Notes under the pieces: generated by a model
Told to the model about the DNA's origin: nothing
Seen by the model: the letters and a program-made list of their open reading frames with translations, nothing else
Databases searched by the model: none
Translations under genes and position numbers: made by a program
Shown here: positions 43,449-52,595 of the stretch, piece by piece
Layout of the letters: every line of letters begins with the position of its first letter
Position numbering within the stretch: position 1 is the first letter of the stretch
Assembly (NCBI RefSeq): GCF_002420705.1
Contig: NZ_DIIM01000002.1
Span: 344,020-408,019, forward strand
Origin: Sphingobacterium sp. UBA5670
Lineage (GTDB): Bacteria; Bacteroidota; Bacteroidia; Sphingobacteriales; Sphingobacteriaceae
Direction: 5' to 3'
Length of the DNA stretch: 64,000 bases

Positions 43449-44081
43449 CTATTTATTTCCTTTGACAGATTCATCTATAAGTTTCATTAGATGATCGACA
43501 GTTTTAGCTACCTCTTCTTTCTTCACGACTAAGGTTTTTTTTTCTAGACCCGGAGGAAGAGAAATCTTACCGTTAAATTCAGGAAGAAACAAATTGATCT
43601 TTTCCTGATCCATCTTATTGAAATTAATAAAAGTCCATTTTTTGGTTTCGTCCTCTTTTAACGCTAATAAGTAAGCCGAGGTAATAGCCATTTTGCCTTT
43701 TTCAGGCATAGACATTACCAATACCTGAGGAATAAAGCAGTAGGCTATCCCATCAATTTTTGAGACATCCATATCGACATAATTGATCGTGGAATCAATT
43801 TTAACCCCATATTTTATAAGAGAAGAATAGAGTTCCTTGGTCAGTTTTGTTGCCTGATCTATCCCGCCCATGCTTTCAATTATGCGGGGCGATGTTTGAC
43901 TTATAATACCTTCGATATCTCCAGAAATAGATGCTTTTGTCATGATAGACAGTGCTTCCCTGAGCTGAGGATCTTTTTGCGCGAAGCTTGTATGATGAAA
44001 AATAGTTAATAGCGTAATTAACCAAAATACCCTTTTTCGCTGGATGTATTTAAACCGGTTGAACCAATTGTTACTTTGCAT
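43449..44081 (-). CDS. Exported protein of unknown function
   Basis: This 210-residue protein has an N-terminal membrane/signal segment ('VFWLITLLTIFHHTSFAQ', residues 19-35). A soluble region follows with mixed alpha/beta character ('IMTKASISGDIEGIISQTSPRI', 'FINFNKMDQEKINLFLPEF') and a charged C-terminus. No catalytic motif was recognised. The first 18 residues before the signal are basic; a start at a later Met is not available. It is a single gene with its own upstream region. Confidence 0.6.
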   Translation of the reverse strand: MQSNNWFNRFKYIQRKRVFWLITLLTIFHHTSFAQKDPQLREALSIMTKASISGDIEGIISQTSPRIIESMGGIDQATKLTKELYSSLIKYGVKIDSTINYVDMDVSKIDGIAYCFIPQVLVMSMPEKGKMAITSAYLLALKEDETKKWTFINFNKMDQEKINLFLPEFNGKISLPPGLEKKTLVVKKEEVAKTVDHLMKLIDESVKGNK

Positions 44082-44260
44082 AATGGAAAGAGGTTAATTT
44101 CCGTTGAATGTACGGGTTTTTATTTACAAATCAAATTTAGATAAGTGTCTCCGTATGAAGTATATTTTATTAATCTCTATCAACGCCAAAGCACAGGAGA
44201 TAGAGATTTTAATTTGACTAGATCGTATCGGAAAGCATTTTTCAGGGACACCGATGGAAT

Positions 44261-45412
44261 TTATTCAATTTCGAATATAGCCTGTATTTCGACTGAAGTA
44301 TTTCCTGGGAGTGACGAGGCTCCCACCGTTGCCCTGGCGTGTTTTCCTTTTTCACCAAATACTTCTACAACCAAATCTGATGCAGCGTTCATGAGGTCAG
44401 CGTGTTTGGTATAGTCATCAGTTACATTAAAGTACCCAGTTAACTGAACACATTTTTTTATGCGGTTAAGATCGCCTCCCACAGCATCTTTTAATACTCC
44501 CAATACATTGAGCATTGTGGTACGTGTCGCTTCCTTAACCTGCTTTTCATCCACGTCTTTACCGAGTTTTCCGGGGTACTGTAATTTCCCATCCTTTAAT
44601 GCATATTGATTGATAAATATCAGGTTTCCGGTACGTACAAATGGCTGATAATTTCCAGCAGGTTTTGGAACATCAGGCAGGATAATATTTTTATTGATCA
44701 GTTCCTGATTTATATCATTATTGTTTTTTTGTTCAATAGAAGCGGATTCTTTGTGAAATGTTCCTTGTAAGGCCTTTGCAACCTTCCCGAAGTTTTCCCC
44801 CTGATCTTCGGCAAGAAGGCGTTCATCGGAGCTCGGACGTGGCACATTTTTTATACTTACCAAGCTCGTGGTTCCTAAAACAGAATTGCCCTGAGCAATT
44901 GATCTGTCAATTTTGTCATTTGAGCGTATGCCATTTGAAACAAGTATCATTCCATGAACCGCAAGGGTGTTCCAAAACGACTGTAAGGCAAGTTCACGTC
45001 CTGCTCCGGTACCCGCAGACATAAATACACTGGCAGGCATTCCTTCAAGTGCGTGTTTCGCCCATAGATCTGTTGTTTTGGAGAAAAATTCGCTCATGCC
45101 GGTACTAATATTTCCAAAATACACCGGAGAGCCAAACGCAATCCCATCATATGATGAAAGCTCCTCCATACTAATAACTGGGATGGTTTTTAAAATTGGA
45201 TTGTCCGAATGCTTTACTTGTTTGATTACTGATCGAACATTTGAGTTTTTTTCTAAGCCTTTAGCAAATTCTTTTGCTAATTCTAAAGTCCCACCGTTAT
45301 CGGAGTAAATAAGGACCAAGACATTTACATCTTTCTTTTGTGCCATGGATTGAGTTGATAAAGTAGTCATCATAACCATTAAAAGCAGTAATAACTTTAT
45401 AAAGTTTTTCAT
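44261..45412 (-). CDS. Secreted fusion of a flavodoxin/WrbA-like domain and a RidA-like domain
   Basis: The ATG at 45412 ('MKNFIKLLLLLMVMMTTLS') starts a 383-residue protein with a clear signal peptide (cut after 'QSMAQ'). Residues about 28-205 are a flavodoxin/NAD(P)H:quinone-oxidoreductase-like domain ('VLVLIYSDNGGTLELAKEFA', 'DGIAFGSPVYFGNISTGMSEF', 'FMSAGTGAGRE'). Residues about 250-383 are a RidA domain ('FVRTGNLIFINQYAL', 'VLGVLKDAVGGDLNRIKKCVQLTGYF', and a final 'ARATVGASSLPGNTSVEIQAIFE', here with the family's usual Arg). RidA deaminates reactive imines; WrbA-like proteins reduce quinones with FMN. The pair in one exported chain is unusual. An AraC-type gene is divergent. Confidence 0.8.
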   Translation of the reverse strand: MKNFIKLLLLLMVMMTTLSTQSMAQKKDVNVLVLIYSDNGGTLELAKEFAKGLEKNSNVRSVIKQVKHSDNPILKTIPVISMEELSSYDGIAFGSPVYFGNISTGMSEFFSKTTDLWAKHALEGMPASVFMSAGTGAGRELALQSFWNTLAVHGMILVSNGIRSNDKIDRSIAQGNSVLGTTSLVSIKNVPRPSSDERLLAEDQGENFGKVAKALQGTFHKESASIEQKNNNDINQELINKNIILPDVPKPAGNYQPFVRTGNLIFINQYALKDGKLQYPGKLGKDVDEKQVKEATRTTMLNVLGVLKDAVGGDLNRIKKCVQLTGYFNVTDDYTKHADLMNAASDLVVEVFGEKGKHARATVGASSLPGNTSVEIQAIFEIE

Positions 45413-45470
45413 TTCTAAGTATTTGGTCAAAATTAATCAAAGTACTTTTTTTAACTTTGCCAAAAAGTGT

Positions 45471-46295
45471 ATGCAAAACGACATGGTTAAATGTGGATTA
45501 ACTGAAGTTGAGCCAGGATGCTATACGGATCGAAGTGAAAAAAAATCCTTTGTATGGTATGAAAGAAATTATCAGCATGATAACTATGAGCATTCTCACA
45601 GTCATTATCAACTTACCTACGTTGAAGATGGTTATCAGTATTTTCATATTGAAAACAGTATTTACCTCGTTCCGCAAAATAGCCTGATCTGGATTCCTTC
45701 GGGTGTGAAACACCGTATCTCTTCTGATTCGAAAACGGTTAATTTAATGGTCCTGTTTTTTAACGATTTGCAGGCCGAAGAATTTCATAAGGAGGTTCAT
45801 GTTTTTTCTTGTCCAGTGGTATTAAGAGAAATGCTTATTTACGCAAAAAAATGGAACAGGCTTAATGCCATAGATAAAGAAGAATTAAGTTTCCTAAATA
45901 CGATTATCAATAGCCTTCCTAGTTTCTGTAATGAAAGTACTTCGCTACAGATCCCTGTCCCAACCGACAAACGCCTTTCCAAGGTCTGTAATGAAATTAA
46001 TGTAAATTATGCCTCTGGGGTTGACCTCCTGGAATTGGCTTCTATAGCATCTTTGTCAGTAAGACAGATGCAACGGATATTTAAGCAAGAGACAGGAATA
46101 ACTATTTTAAAGTACCAACAGTTGCTGCGAATAGTTAAAAGCATTGAGTTACTCGACAGCGGCCAGTTTACACAGACACAGATTGCCACAATGGTTGGAT
46201 ACAAAAGTCTTCATGCTTTCACAAGCTCTTTTAAATTACTGATGAAAAAAAGGCCTGCAGTGAATAAGCACAAGACCAATTTGGATATAGGATGA
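45471..46295 (+). CDS. AraC-family transcriptional regulator
   Basis: From the ATG at 45471 the product has about 274 residues: a cupin-like sensor ('HDNYEHSHSHYQLTYVEDGYQY', 'NSLIWIPSGVKHRISSDS') and two AraC helix-turn-helices ('DLLELASIASLSVRQMQRIFKQETG', 'TQTQIATMVGYKSLHAFTSSF'). Only short cores are quoted here. It is divergent from the flavodoxin-RidA fusion gene with a 58-base gap, so it probably controls that gene. A -7-like TAACTTTG lies at 45452-45459, very close to the start. Confidence 0.88.
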   Translation: MQNDMVKCGLTEVEPGCYTDRSEKKSFVWYERNYQHDNYEHSHSHYQLTYVEDGYQYFHIENSIYLVPQNSLIWIPSGVKHRISSDSKTVNLMVLFFNDLQAEEFHKEVHVFSCPVVLREMLIYAKKWNRLNAIDKEELSFLNTIINSLPSFCNESTSLQIPVPTDKRLSKVCNEINVNYASGVDLLELASIASLSVRQMQRIFKQETGITILKYQQLLRIVKSIELLDSGQFTQTQIATMVGYKSLHAFTSSFKLLMKKRPAVNKHKTNLDIG

Positions 46296-46563
46296 TAATT
46301 TCCTTTGAGCAGATGCAGATATACTTTTGTCGTGCATTCATATTTTCCAGCGAAACCGAGGTTTCGTATTTCTTGATCTCCGGAGTTCATTATGAATTTC
46401 ACTTCAGCTCAGATATATTGTAGGATTTAAATGCATTTTGGGGAAATTTAAATATGTTGAAAATATGTTATCAATATTTTTTTTAATTTGTTGCGAATTA
46501 TAATCCGATAATAGTTGACAAGGACGGTTCTTTAAATGTCCGAGAACAACCTTGGCCTGCTTT

Positions 46564-47394
46564 CTATTCAATGAGGCTGGCCGCAATTTCTTGTTTTGAA
46601 GGTTCTCGAACAATGGTTATTTTATTGTTTTTGAAGGATATATAACCGCACTCATTAAATTTCGTTAACCATCCCATCATTGGCCATACTCTCCATTTTA
46701 GGAAAAATTGATTAGCGTTGATGACAATTGGTTTGAAGTGGTTTAAAGGGGGATTATAACTTGGATGATATTGGTGGTAGGCCAATGCGTCGATCGTGAT
46801 ATGGGCAACCCCATTATTCCTCGCACTGAAACCAAAATCGGTATCTTCAGCTCCATATCCAATATAATTTTGATCAAATCCTCCAATTTTATGGAAAGTC
46901 TCTTTGGTACACGCAAAATTGAGGGACCAAAAAAGTTCATAACTAAATTGATCTACATCTTTCCTGACAGGATCCGGCCTGCTGTTTTGCATCAACTGCG
47001 ACATCCATCCAAGTTTATCTGCAAAGCCTTTTTTTAAATACCTTACCCGGCCGCTTATTAAGATATTTTTTGTTGAATAGGGCAGATACTGTTCTATTAA
47101 ATCATCTGCCGGGATACAATCTACGTCTAAAAAGATATTAAATAAAGAACTCGAACTTTTTATAGCCGTATTTCTTGCTTTGGCCAAATTTAATTCACCT
47201 GCTGTATCTATTTCCAAGGACTTTATCTTAAAGGGATATTCGTCTTTGAGTGGGTAGGCACGTTCATTGATATAGACAATGATCAGCTCTATGGGTAGAA
47301 TAGAATTTTTTGCGAGCCCATTCATCAGGTTTATTAGCGCGTCATGGCGTTTATGTACGATCGTCAATACAGAAATGGAAGCGGTAGGGTACAT
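46564..47394 (-). CDS. Glycosyltransferase family 2 protein
   Basis: The ATG at 47394 ('MYPTASISVLTIVHKRHDAL') is preferred because it lies just past the stop of the preceding gene. This gives 276 residues. The GT2 GT-A fold shows 'SVLTIVHKRHDALINLMNGL', the DxD motif 'IFLDVDCIP', and the acceptor-side 'GGFDQNYIGYGAEDTDFGF', which resembles the C-terminal galactosyltransferase motif. It would transfer a sugar in the cytoplasm to a lipid or polysaccharide precursor. It is the last gene of three glycosyltransferases in a row. Confidence 0.87.
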   Translation of the reverse strand: MYPTASISVLTIVHKRHDALINLMNGLAKNSILPIELIIVYINERAYPLKDEYPFKIKSLEIDTAGELNLAKARNTAIKSSSSLFNIFLDVDCIPADDLIEQYLPYSTKNILISGRVRYLKKGFADKLGWMSQLMQNSRPDPVRKDVDQFSYELFWSLNFACTKETFHKIGGFDQNYIGYGAEDTDFGFSARNNGVAHITIDALAYHQYHPSYNPPLNHFKPIVINANQFFLKWRVWPMMGWLTKFNECGYISFKNNKITIVREPSKQEIAASLIE

Positions 47395-47395
47395 A

Positions 47396-48463
47396 TTATT
47401 TATATAAAGTTTTAAATAGATTTGAATGCAGTTTCTTAAGGCGCGCAGCAATTTCGATGGTCGCTTTTGGGTTCATCAATTTTTCCCATGCTTCGACCTT
47501 TAATTTTTTTGCGTTTTCAATGATGTGGGACCAATTGACCTGATGTAAAGCTTGCTCTTCTATTATCGTCGCTACACCAGCATTTTGCAGTAGCTTGGCT
47601 TTTATTTTCTGCTCTTCAAAAGGCCTTTCCGCAGGTACGCAAATAACTTTTTTTCTTAAGTCGCCCAATTCCATCACGCAGTTGTGTCCCGCATTGCTTA
47701 TCACGATTCCGCAATTTTTTAATATATCGTATGCAGTTTTTGAATTGCCATAATAGCTGACTCCACTAATAGCGTGATAATCTGGTATTGTGCCGAGTAT
47801 ATGTAGGCTGGATGTTTCAGGTAGATCTTTTCGAATTTGAGCGATGAGCTTCCAATCGAAACATGTGCCACCTTGGCCAAAAAACATCGCTATTTGATCG
47901 TCCGCACTCGTATTGTTCTCAACCGACATGCCGCTATACTTGGAGAAGCCACCTGAATAAAATGTTTTATGCGCAAAATCATTTTCAATATCTTGAGCCA
48001 TTGTTTTTGCGTATGGTGCCAACACAAAGGAAGCGCTTTCATAAGCCATTAAGTGTGCTAGGTCGGAGCGGTTGCCATGTTGTCTTACGACTACTGTTGG
48101 TATCCCACAGAGACGCGCAAGTAAAGTTATCTCGACCGACACATCAACGAATAGTAAACAGTGGTTGTGCTTAGCAAAAAATTCTGTTATAAGGTAATTT
48201 CTATTTATTATACCCTTCACATTCAACGGAGCATAATGTAAAAAACTCAGGTCACTAGCAGCCCAATCCCGATCGCTATTGGCGGGAATATCAAATGGCA
48301 ATACGATTGAACGAATACCTTTTGGTATTAAATCTTTATAAGTTTCTAATGAACTACCGAGGAAAACCACTTCGTCAGAGGGTAGTTGCGCAGCTATAGC
48401 TAAGGCTCGAGTAAGATGACCAGACCCATGATGGTGAATGTAAAAAGCATATTTATAAGACAT
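47396..48463 (-). CDS. GT-B glycosyltransferase, MurG/GT28-like
   Basis: From the ATG at 48463 ('MSYKYAFYIHHHGSGHLTRAL') the product has about 355 residues. It shows the GT-B N-terminal motif 'GSGHLTRALAIAAQ' and the C-terminal donor-binding part 'VISNAGHNCVMELGDLRKKV' with 'PFEEQKIKAKLLQNAGVA', as in MurG/GT28 enzymes that use UDP-sugars. It overlaps the preceding glycosyltransferase gene by 11 bases and is followed one base later by the GT2 gene, so the three are translated together. Acceptor and donor are unknown. Confidence 0.8.
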   Translation of the reverse strand: MSYKYAFYIHHHGSGHLTRALAIAAQLPSDEVVFLGSSLETYKDLIPKGIRSIVLPFDIPANSDRDWAASDLSFLHYAPLNVKGIINRNYLITEFFAKHNHCLLFVDVSVEITLLARLCGIPTVVVRQHGNRSDLAHLMAYESASFVLAPYAKTMAQDIENDFAHKTFYSGGFSKYSGMSVENNTSADDQIAMFFGQGGTCFDWKLIAQIRKDLPETSSLHILGTIPDYHAISGVSYYGNSKTAYDILKNCGIVISNAGHNCVMELGDLRKKVICVPAERPFEEQKIKAKLLQNAGVATIIEEQALHQVNWSHIIENAKKLKVEAWEKLMNPKATIEIAARLKKLHSNLFKTLYK

Positions 48464-49538
48464 ATTTATCTGCACATTTTTTGATTACTTGAGCAAATAT
48501 ATTTTCATAGGAAGATACCATATGCTGTATATCCAATGATGATTCGGCATGCACTCGACATGCTTTGCGACTAAGCTGTGCTGCGTCGTTTATGCACTTA
48601 GCCAATTCTGTCACTGAGCAGGACGCTGTAAGACATCCAGTTTCTTTTGTCACAATTTTTGGTAGCGCTCCTCTCGCAAAGCCAGCGACTGGCGTTCCGC
48701 ATGCTAAACTTTCAGCAACAACCAAACCGAAAGGTTCTTCCCAGCAGGGGGTAATCACACTTACTGCCGCATTTCCGATTAGTTCATTAAGTTGTTCGTG
48801 TGTGCAGTGCTCTACCCATTCAGCGTTTTCATCGAGAAGCGGTTTGACAAAAGTTTCGAAATAATGTTTGTCTGCGACCGAACCTGCGATTTTGATAGGT
48901 CTTCCGGCCAATTTTGCAGCCGCTATTGCGAAATGGGTTCCTTTATCGGGATGAATTCTGCCAAACCATAATGCATACTCTCCAGAGTTATTTGCTATAT
49001 AGCTCCATTTATTCAAATCAATTCCATTGTGTACGACCTTACAATCCGGTATATAGGGCTTCCACATTGATGCATTTGTTTGCGAGACAGATACATAAGT
49101 TATTTTGTTGTATCTGTTTGCTGCCATAATAGCTTTTTTCATCTCAAAAATAGGAGGTGTATGCAATACAGTTACCATCGGTGTTTCCGCCAAGGTCGCC
49201 ATTGTAATAGGTACGTAATTTAGGCTATTGTTAAATATAACATCAAAATCATATTGGTCTATCTCCTGCATCAGCTCCAGATAGGCGTGATGTGTCGATA
49301 TAAAGTCTTCACTCAATTCGTGCGAGCGAAATCTACTTAACGTTTCCATATCGTAATCTACATCGCTAAGGATAGCATGCACATTTAGAGAAGGGTCCGA
49401 ATGCTCACTGGCAAACAAGGTAACCTCGTGTCCCCTTTGCAGTAAAAGTTTAGTTACTTCGTATGTAAAGGCTTCCAACCCGCCCATAAATGGTTTGCGG
49501 ATGGGATGTTTTAAATGAGCTAGCACTGCTATTTTCAT
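48453..49538 (-). CDS. Glycosyltransferase family 4 protein
   Basis: The ATG at 49538 ('MKIAVLAHLKHPIRKPFMGG') begins a 361-residue GT-B protein with 'GGLEAFTYEVTKLLLQRGHEVTLFA' near the start, a linker 'YALWFGRIHPDKGTHFAIAAAK', and the GT4 signature 'PCWEEPFGLVVAESLACGTPV' with its E-x7-E pair. GT4 enzymes retain the anomeric configuration and use nucleotide sugars. It is the first gene of the three-gene set. The cluster may build a small glycolipid or surface glycan. Confidence 0.88.
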   Translation of the reverse strand: MKIAVLAHLKHPIRKPFMGGLEAFTYEVTKLLLQRGHEVTLFASEHSDPSLNVHAILSDVDYDMETLSRFRSHELSEDFISTHHAYLELMQEIDQYDFDVIFNNSLNYVPITMATLAETPMVTVLHTPPIFEMKKAIMAANRYNKITYVSVSQTNASMWKPYIPDCKVVHNGIDLNKWSYIANNSGEYALWFGRIHPDKGTHFAIAAAKLAGRPIKIAGSVADKHYFETFVKPLLDENAEWVEHCTHEQLNELIGNAAVSVITPCWEEPFGLVVAESLACGTPVAGFARGALPKIVTKETGCLTASCSVTELAKCINDAAQLSRKACRVHAESSLDIQHMVSSYENIFAQVIKKCADKYVL

Positions 49539-49641
49539 AATATATTGATTGTATATGTGATGCACGTGACGTAACCATGCTGATTAGAACAGCACCAAGT
49601 GAAATTCGTTCACCGTTAGTAACAATTATTTTTAGGATACC

Positions 49642-49856
49642 CTAAAACCAGCTACTATTGAATTGACTATTTCGACGCTATCTAGGTTGATATGCTAAAC
49701 TCTCGTGAAAACCTATAAAACAATAGGGATTAAGCTTCCTGGTTTTAGCATTTTATTTTAAAACAAAGCTATGTGCCAAATGGTTATTTTAGTCCTCCAT
49801 TATCAATATTACGTATCATGTTAAGGTCGAGAATCAGAGTCTCGACCTTTTTTTTT
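49642..49856 (+). ncRNA. Candidate structured small RNA or leader ending at an intrinsic terminator
   Basis: CTAAAACCAG (49642-49651) and CTGGTTTTAG (49739-49748) are perfect complements that would close a domain of about 100 bases; a strong terminator follows at 49823-49856. The nearest plus-strand gene upstream ends at 46295, with opposing genes between, so the terminator implies a separate transcript or an attenuator of the gene at 49918. No RNA family is recognised and the promoter is not identified. Confidence 0.3.
49823..49856 (+). terminator. Intrinsic terminator without an upstream coding gene
   Basis: A perfect 10-base-pair stem (AAGGTCGAGA / TCTCGACCTT, 49823-49832 and 49840-49849) with a 7-base loop runs into nine T's. 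The minus strand has no T-tract at the far side, so it works only on plus. Confidence 0.85.
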
Positions 49857-49917
49857 GTTTAAATTTAAACTATTTCATTTTGAAAGTAGTTCAATTATAA
49901 ACCAAAGTAGATATATT

Positions 49918-50154
49918 ATGGCACTTACAACAGGAAATGAAGACAAAGTAACAAGAGAGGTAGAAAACCAAACTTCTAAAATTCCATCGATTTTATTTTT
50001 AGCAGCTTCTCTGGCAGCGATGGGAATTTCAGCAGCATTAAAATGTTGCAAAACAAAAGACGACAATAATGCACTGTTTGTCGGCCAGTGGGCGGCACCG
50101 TTTTTATTATTAGGTATTTACAACAAGATTGTTAAGACCGAAGGGCACGATTAG
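49918..50154 (+). CDS. Small hydrophobic protein of unknown function
   Basis: The ATG at 49918 gives a 78-residue protein; an in-frame non-ATG start further upstream would overlap the terminator and is rejected. It has a hydrophilic N-terminus ('MALTTGNEDKVTREVENQ') and two hydrophobic stretches ('IPSILFLAASLAAMGISAAL' and 'FVGQWAAPFLLLGIYNKIV') around 'KCCKTKDDNN'. It is probably an inner-membrane protein with both ends on the same side. A terminator follows closely. Similar short proteins occur in many Bacteroidota, without a known role. Confidence 0.7.
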   Translation: MALTTGNEDKVTREVENQTSKIPSILFLAASLAAMGISAALKCCKTKDDNNALFVGQWAAPFLLLGIYNKIVKTEGHD

Positions 50155-50181
50155 TATGTTTTATTGTGATGAGTGTTTTAG

Positions 50182-50208
50182 AGGCTGATCTTATGATCAG
50201 CCTTTTTT
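50182..50208 (+). terminator. Intrinsic terminator after the small hydrophobic protein gene
   Basis: AGGCTGATC (50182-50190) pairs with GATCAGCCT (50195-50203) across a 4-base loop, followed by six T's. It lies 28 bases after the stop codon. Confidence 0.9.
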
Positions 50209-50387
50209 AAATAGTAGGAATTCCTCCGAATCGAGAAATTCAATCGTAAATCAGCATAACGTCGCCGCCTTAATCCAGGCTGGCCATTTGCTGTTTCGAC
50301 CATTTTCACAGATTGGATTATTCCGAAACTATTCGCTCATTTTTCCTGTTATATTTCTGTAACAAAGACCGCAAATACCATAGAGTT

Positions 50388-51389
50388 ATGAGTTTACAAT
50401 TAAATAATGTTCTACCAGTAATTAGTGCTTCACCTGAGATCGAAAAGTATGAAGGGGTTTTTCACAAGGAAGTGGTAGAAGGTTTAAATACTTATCCGAA
50501 GAAATTATCTTCAAAGTATTTTTATGATCCCATTGGCGATCGACTTTTTCAGGATATTATGCATATGCCCGAATATTATCTGACCAACTGCGAGCTTGAA
50601 ATATTTCGCACAAAAACTGCTGAGTTAGCAGATTTTATCACAACTGATGAATCCGATTTCGACCTGATAGAGCTGGGGGCAGGTGATGCCCTTAAATCAA
50701 GTCATCTGTTAACCCATCTCAGTGCACATCATAACACGTACTCCTACATGCCTATCGATATATCGGGCAATATTCTTGCGGTATTAGGCGAAAAATTACA
50801 TCGTGACATTCCAACTTTAGACATCGTACCGTTGGAGGGAGAGTACTTTGAAATGCTTGACCAGGCGATGAAAATTTCCGAACGGCGAAAAGTAGTTTTA
50901 TTTTTAGGTGGTAATATCGGAAATATGGATATGGACGAAGCCCAACTTTTTTGTGCCGAAATCCGCCGTAAACTAAGCCCCGGTGATATTTTTATAATCG
51001 GTTTTGATCTCAAAAAAAATCCACACACCGTTCTTTCTGCCTACAACGATAAAACCGGAATCACGTCGGCCTTCAACATCAATTTACTGAATCGCATCAA
51101 CCGGGAACTTGAAGCTGATTTTGATACCCAATATTTTCAGCATTATCAATCCTACGATCCAATCTCCGGAGCCTGCCGCAGTTTCTTGGTCAGTCTAACC
51201 AATCAACATGTCCATATCAAAGGCGAGTCTATATTTTTTAAGGAAAATGAATTAATTGACATGGAAATTTCTCAGAAATATGCTCCTGAGGAAATACAGC
51301 GAATGGCTTCTCTAGCAGGATTTCAGCTGATCGCAAATGTTGAAGACAGCAAAGGATGGTTTGTTGATTCGGTATGGAGGGTGTTCTAA
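50388..51389 (+). CDS. egtD: L-histidine N-alpha-methyltransferase (ergothioneine biosynthesis EgtD)
   Basis: From the ATG at 50388 the protein has 333 residues, near the usual 320. It shows the EgtD family start 'SSKYFYDPIGDRLFQDI' and 'PEYYLTNCELEIF', the SAM motif 'DLIELGAGDALKSSHLL' (ELGAGD at residues 95-100), 'FLGGNIGNMD' and the late 'HYQSYDPISGACRSFLVS'. EgtD makes hercynine by adding three methyl groups to histidine. egtB follows 12 bases later, then a transporter pair. An in-frame upstream extension to 50313 has no ATG and is not supported. Confidence 0.93.
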   Translation: MSLQLNNVLPVISASPEIEKYEGVFHKEVVEGLNTYPKKLSSKYFYDPIGDRLFQDIMHMPEYYLTNCELEIFRTKTAELADFITTDESDFDLIELGAGDALKSSHLLTHLSAHHNTYSYMPIDISGNILAVLGEKLHRDIPTLDIVPLEGEYFEMLDQAMKISERRKVVLFLGGNIGNMDMDEAQLFCAEIRRKLSPGDIFIIGFDLKKNPHTVLSAYNDKTGITSAFNINLLNRINRELEADFDTQYFQHYQSYDPISGACRSFLVSLTNQHVHIKGESIFFKENELIDMEISQKYAPEEIQRMASLAGFQLIANVEDSKGWFVDSVWRVF

Positions 51390-51401
51390 TAAGTTTTATT
51401 T

Positions 51402-52595
51402 ATGAAAAATATACAAAATGCGCTTATCGAAATGTCCGAAAAGCAAAAATGGATCGATAGCTATCTTGCTATACGGGCCTATTCCGAAGAAATTTGCCAA
51501 CCGTTGGAAACTGAGGATTATGTTGTTCAGCCCATAGGAGAGGTTAGTCCTCCGAAATGGCATCTTGGACATACCACCTGGTTTTTCGAAACATTTATTT
51601 TACTTCCGCATCTGCCAAACTATCAGCCATTTGACGCTGAATACAATTTTGTATTCAATAGTTACTATGAAACAATAGGAGCTCGGGTGATTCGTACAGA
51701 TCGAGGAAATCTGAGCAGACCTTCCGTTGCAGACATCTATAGATATCGCAAATGTGTGGACAAGTCCATGATTGAGTTTTTGGATGGTGGTTTTTTGACA
51801 AATGATCTCCTTGACATCTTTGTGCTAGGATTAAATCACGAACAGCAACATCAAGAATTGCTGCTTACGGATATCAAATATATACTGGGTCACAATCCCC
51901 TTTTTCCTGCTTATGGCAGTACAAAAGCTCCTTTCAGTTATGCCGCTGCTGAATCAACGTATGTCCAATTTGATGCTGGGATTTATGAAATCGGATATGA
52001 AGGTTCAGGTTTCTGTTTTGATAATGAGAAAGGAAGACATAAGGTCTATTTGAATGACTTTGAAATCGCGAGTGATTTGGTGACAAATAAGGAATACATT
52101 GCTTTCATGGAAGATGGTGGGTACGACGATTTCCGGTATTGGCATTCCGAAGGTTGGGACTGGGTAAAACAGCATCAGGCTCAGGCTCCCTTATATTGGC
52201 ATTTGACGGATGGACAATGGATGAATTATACCTTAGCGGGGTTGATGGAAATAGACTTGGAGGATGCAGTTTGCCATGTCAACTTTTATGAAGCTTCCGC
52301 ATTTGCAGCCTGGAGGGGAATGCGGCTTCCGACAGAGGCAGAGTGGGAAGTTGCGGCAGATCATCTCAATTGGGGACAGCGGTGGGAGTGGACCAATTCT
52401 GCATATCTTCCTTATCCCGGATTTAAAAAGGAAGCTGGCGCCGTGGGTGAATATAACGGAAAATTTATGGTCAACCAGATGGTCTTGCGTGGAGCCTCCA
52501 TTGCAACACCTAAAGATCATAGCCGCAAAACGTACCGAAACTTTTTTCAGACGGCACTGCAGTGGCAATTTACAGGTATTAGACTCGCGAGATAA
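51402..52595 (+). CDS. egtB: Ergothioneine biosynthesis sulfoxide synthase EgtB
   Basis: This 397-residue protein has an N-terminal DinB-like domain with the iron ligands expected for EgtB: 'KWHLGHTTWFFE' (His57) and 'NHEQQHQELLLTD' (His146 and His150). The C-terminal formylglycine-generating-enzyme-like domain carries 'RLPTEAEWEVAA' and ends 'YRNFFQTALQWQFTGIRLA'. EgtB uses O2 and Fe(II) to attach a thiol (cysteine or gamma-glutamylcysteine) to hercynine. No egtA, egtC or egtE lies in the window; the C-S lyase would have to come from elsewhere. The donor thiol cannot be told from the sequence. The ATP-binding subunit gene begins one base after the stop. Confidence 0.93.
   Translation: MKNIQNALIEMSEKQKWIDSYLAIRAYSEEICQPLETEDYVVQPIGEVSPPKWHLGHTTWFFETFILLPHLPNYQPFDAEYNFVFNSYYETIGARVIRTDRGNLSRPSVADIYRYRKCVDKSMIEFLDGGFLTNDLLDIFVLGLNHEQQHQELLLTDIKYILGHNPLFPAYGSTKAPFSYAAAESTYVQFDAGIYEIGYEGSGFCFDNEKGRHKVYLNDFEIASDLVTNKEYIAFMEDGGYDDFRYWHSEGWDWVKQHQAQAPLYWHLTDGQWMNYTLAGLMEIDLEDAVCHVNFYEASAFAAWRGMRLPTEAEWEVAADHLNWGQRWEWTNSAYLPYPGFKKEAGAVGEYNGKFMVNQMVLRGASIATPKDHSRKTYRNFFQTALQWQFTGIRLAR

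Larger units (their letters stand above)
49539..49917. other. Intergenic region with possible small RNA
   Basis: These 379 bases lie between divergent genes. They contain a 10-base-arm inverted repeat (49642-49651 with 49739-49748) and a plus-strand intrinsic terminator at 49823-49856 with no plus-strand gene before it. No coding frame stands out. Confidence 0.5.
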
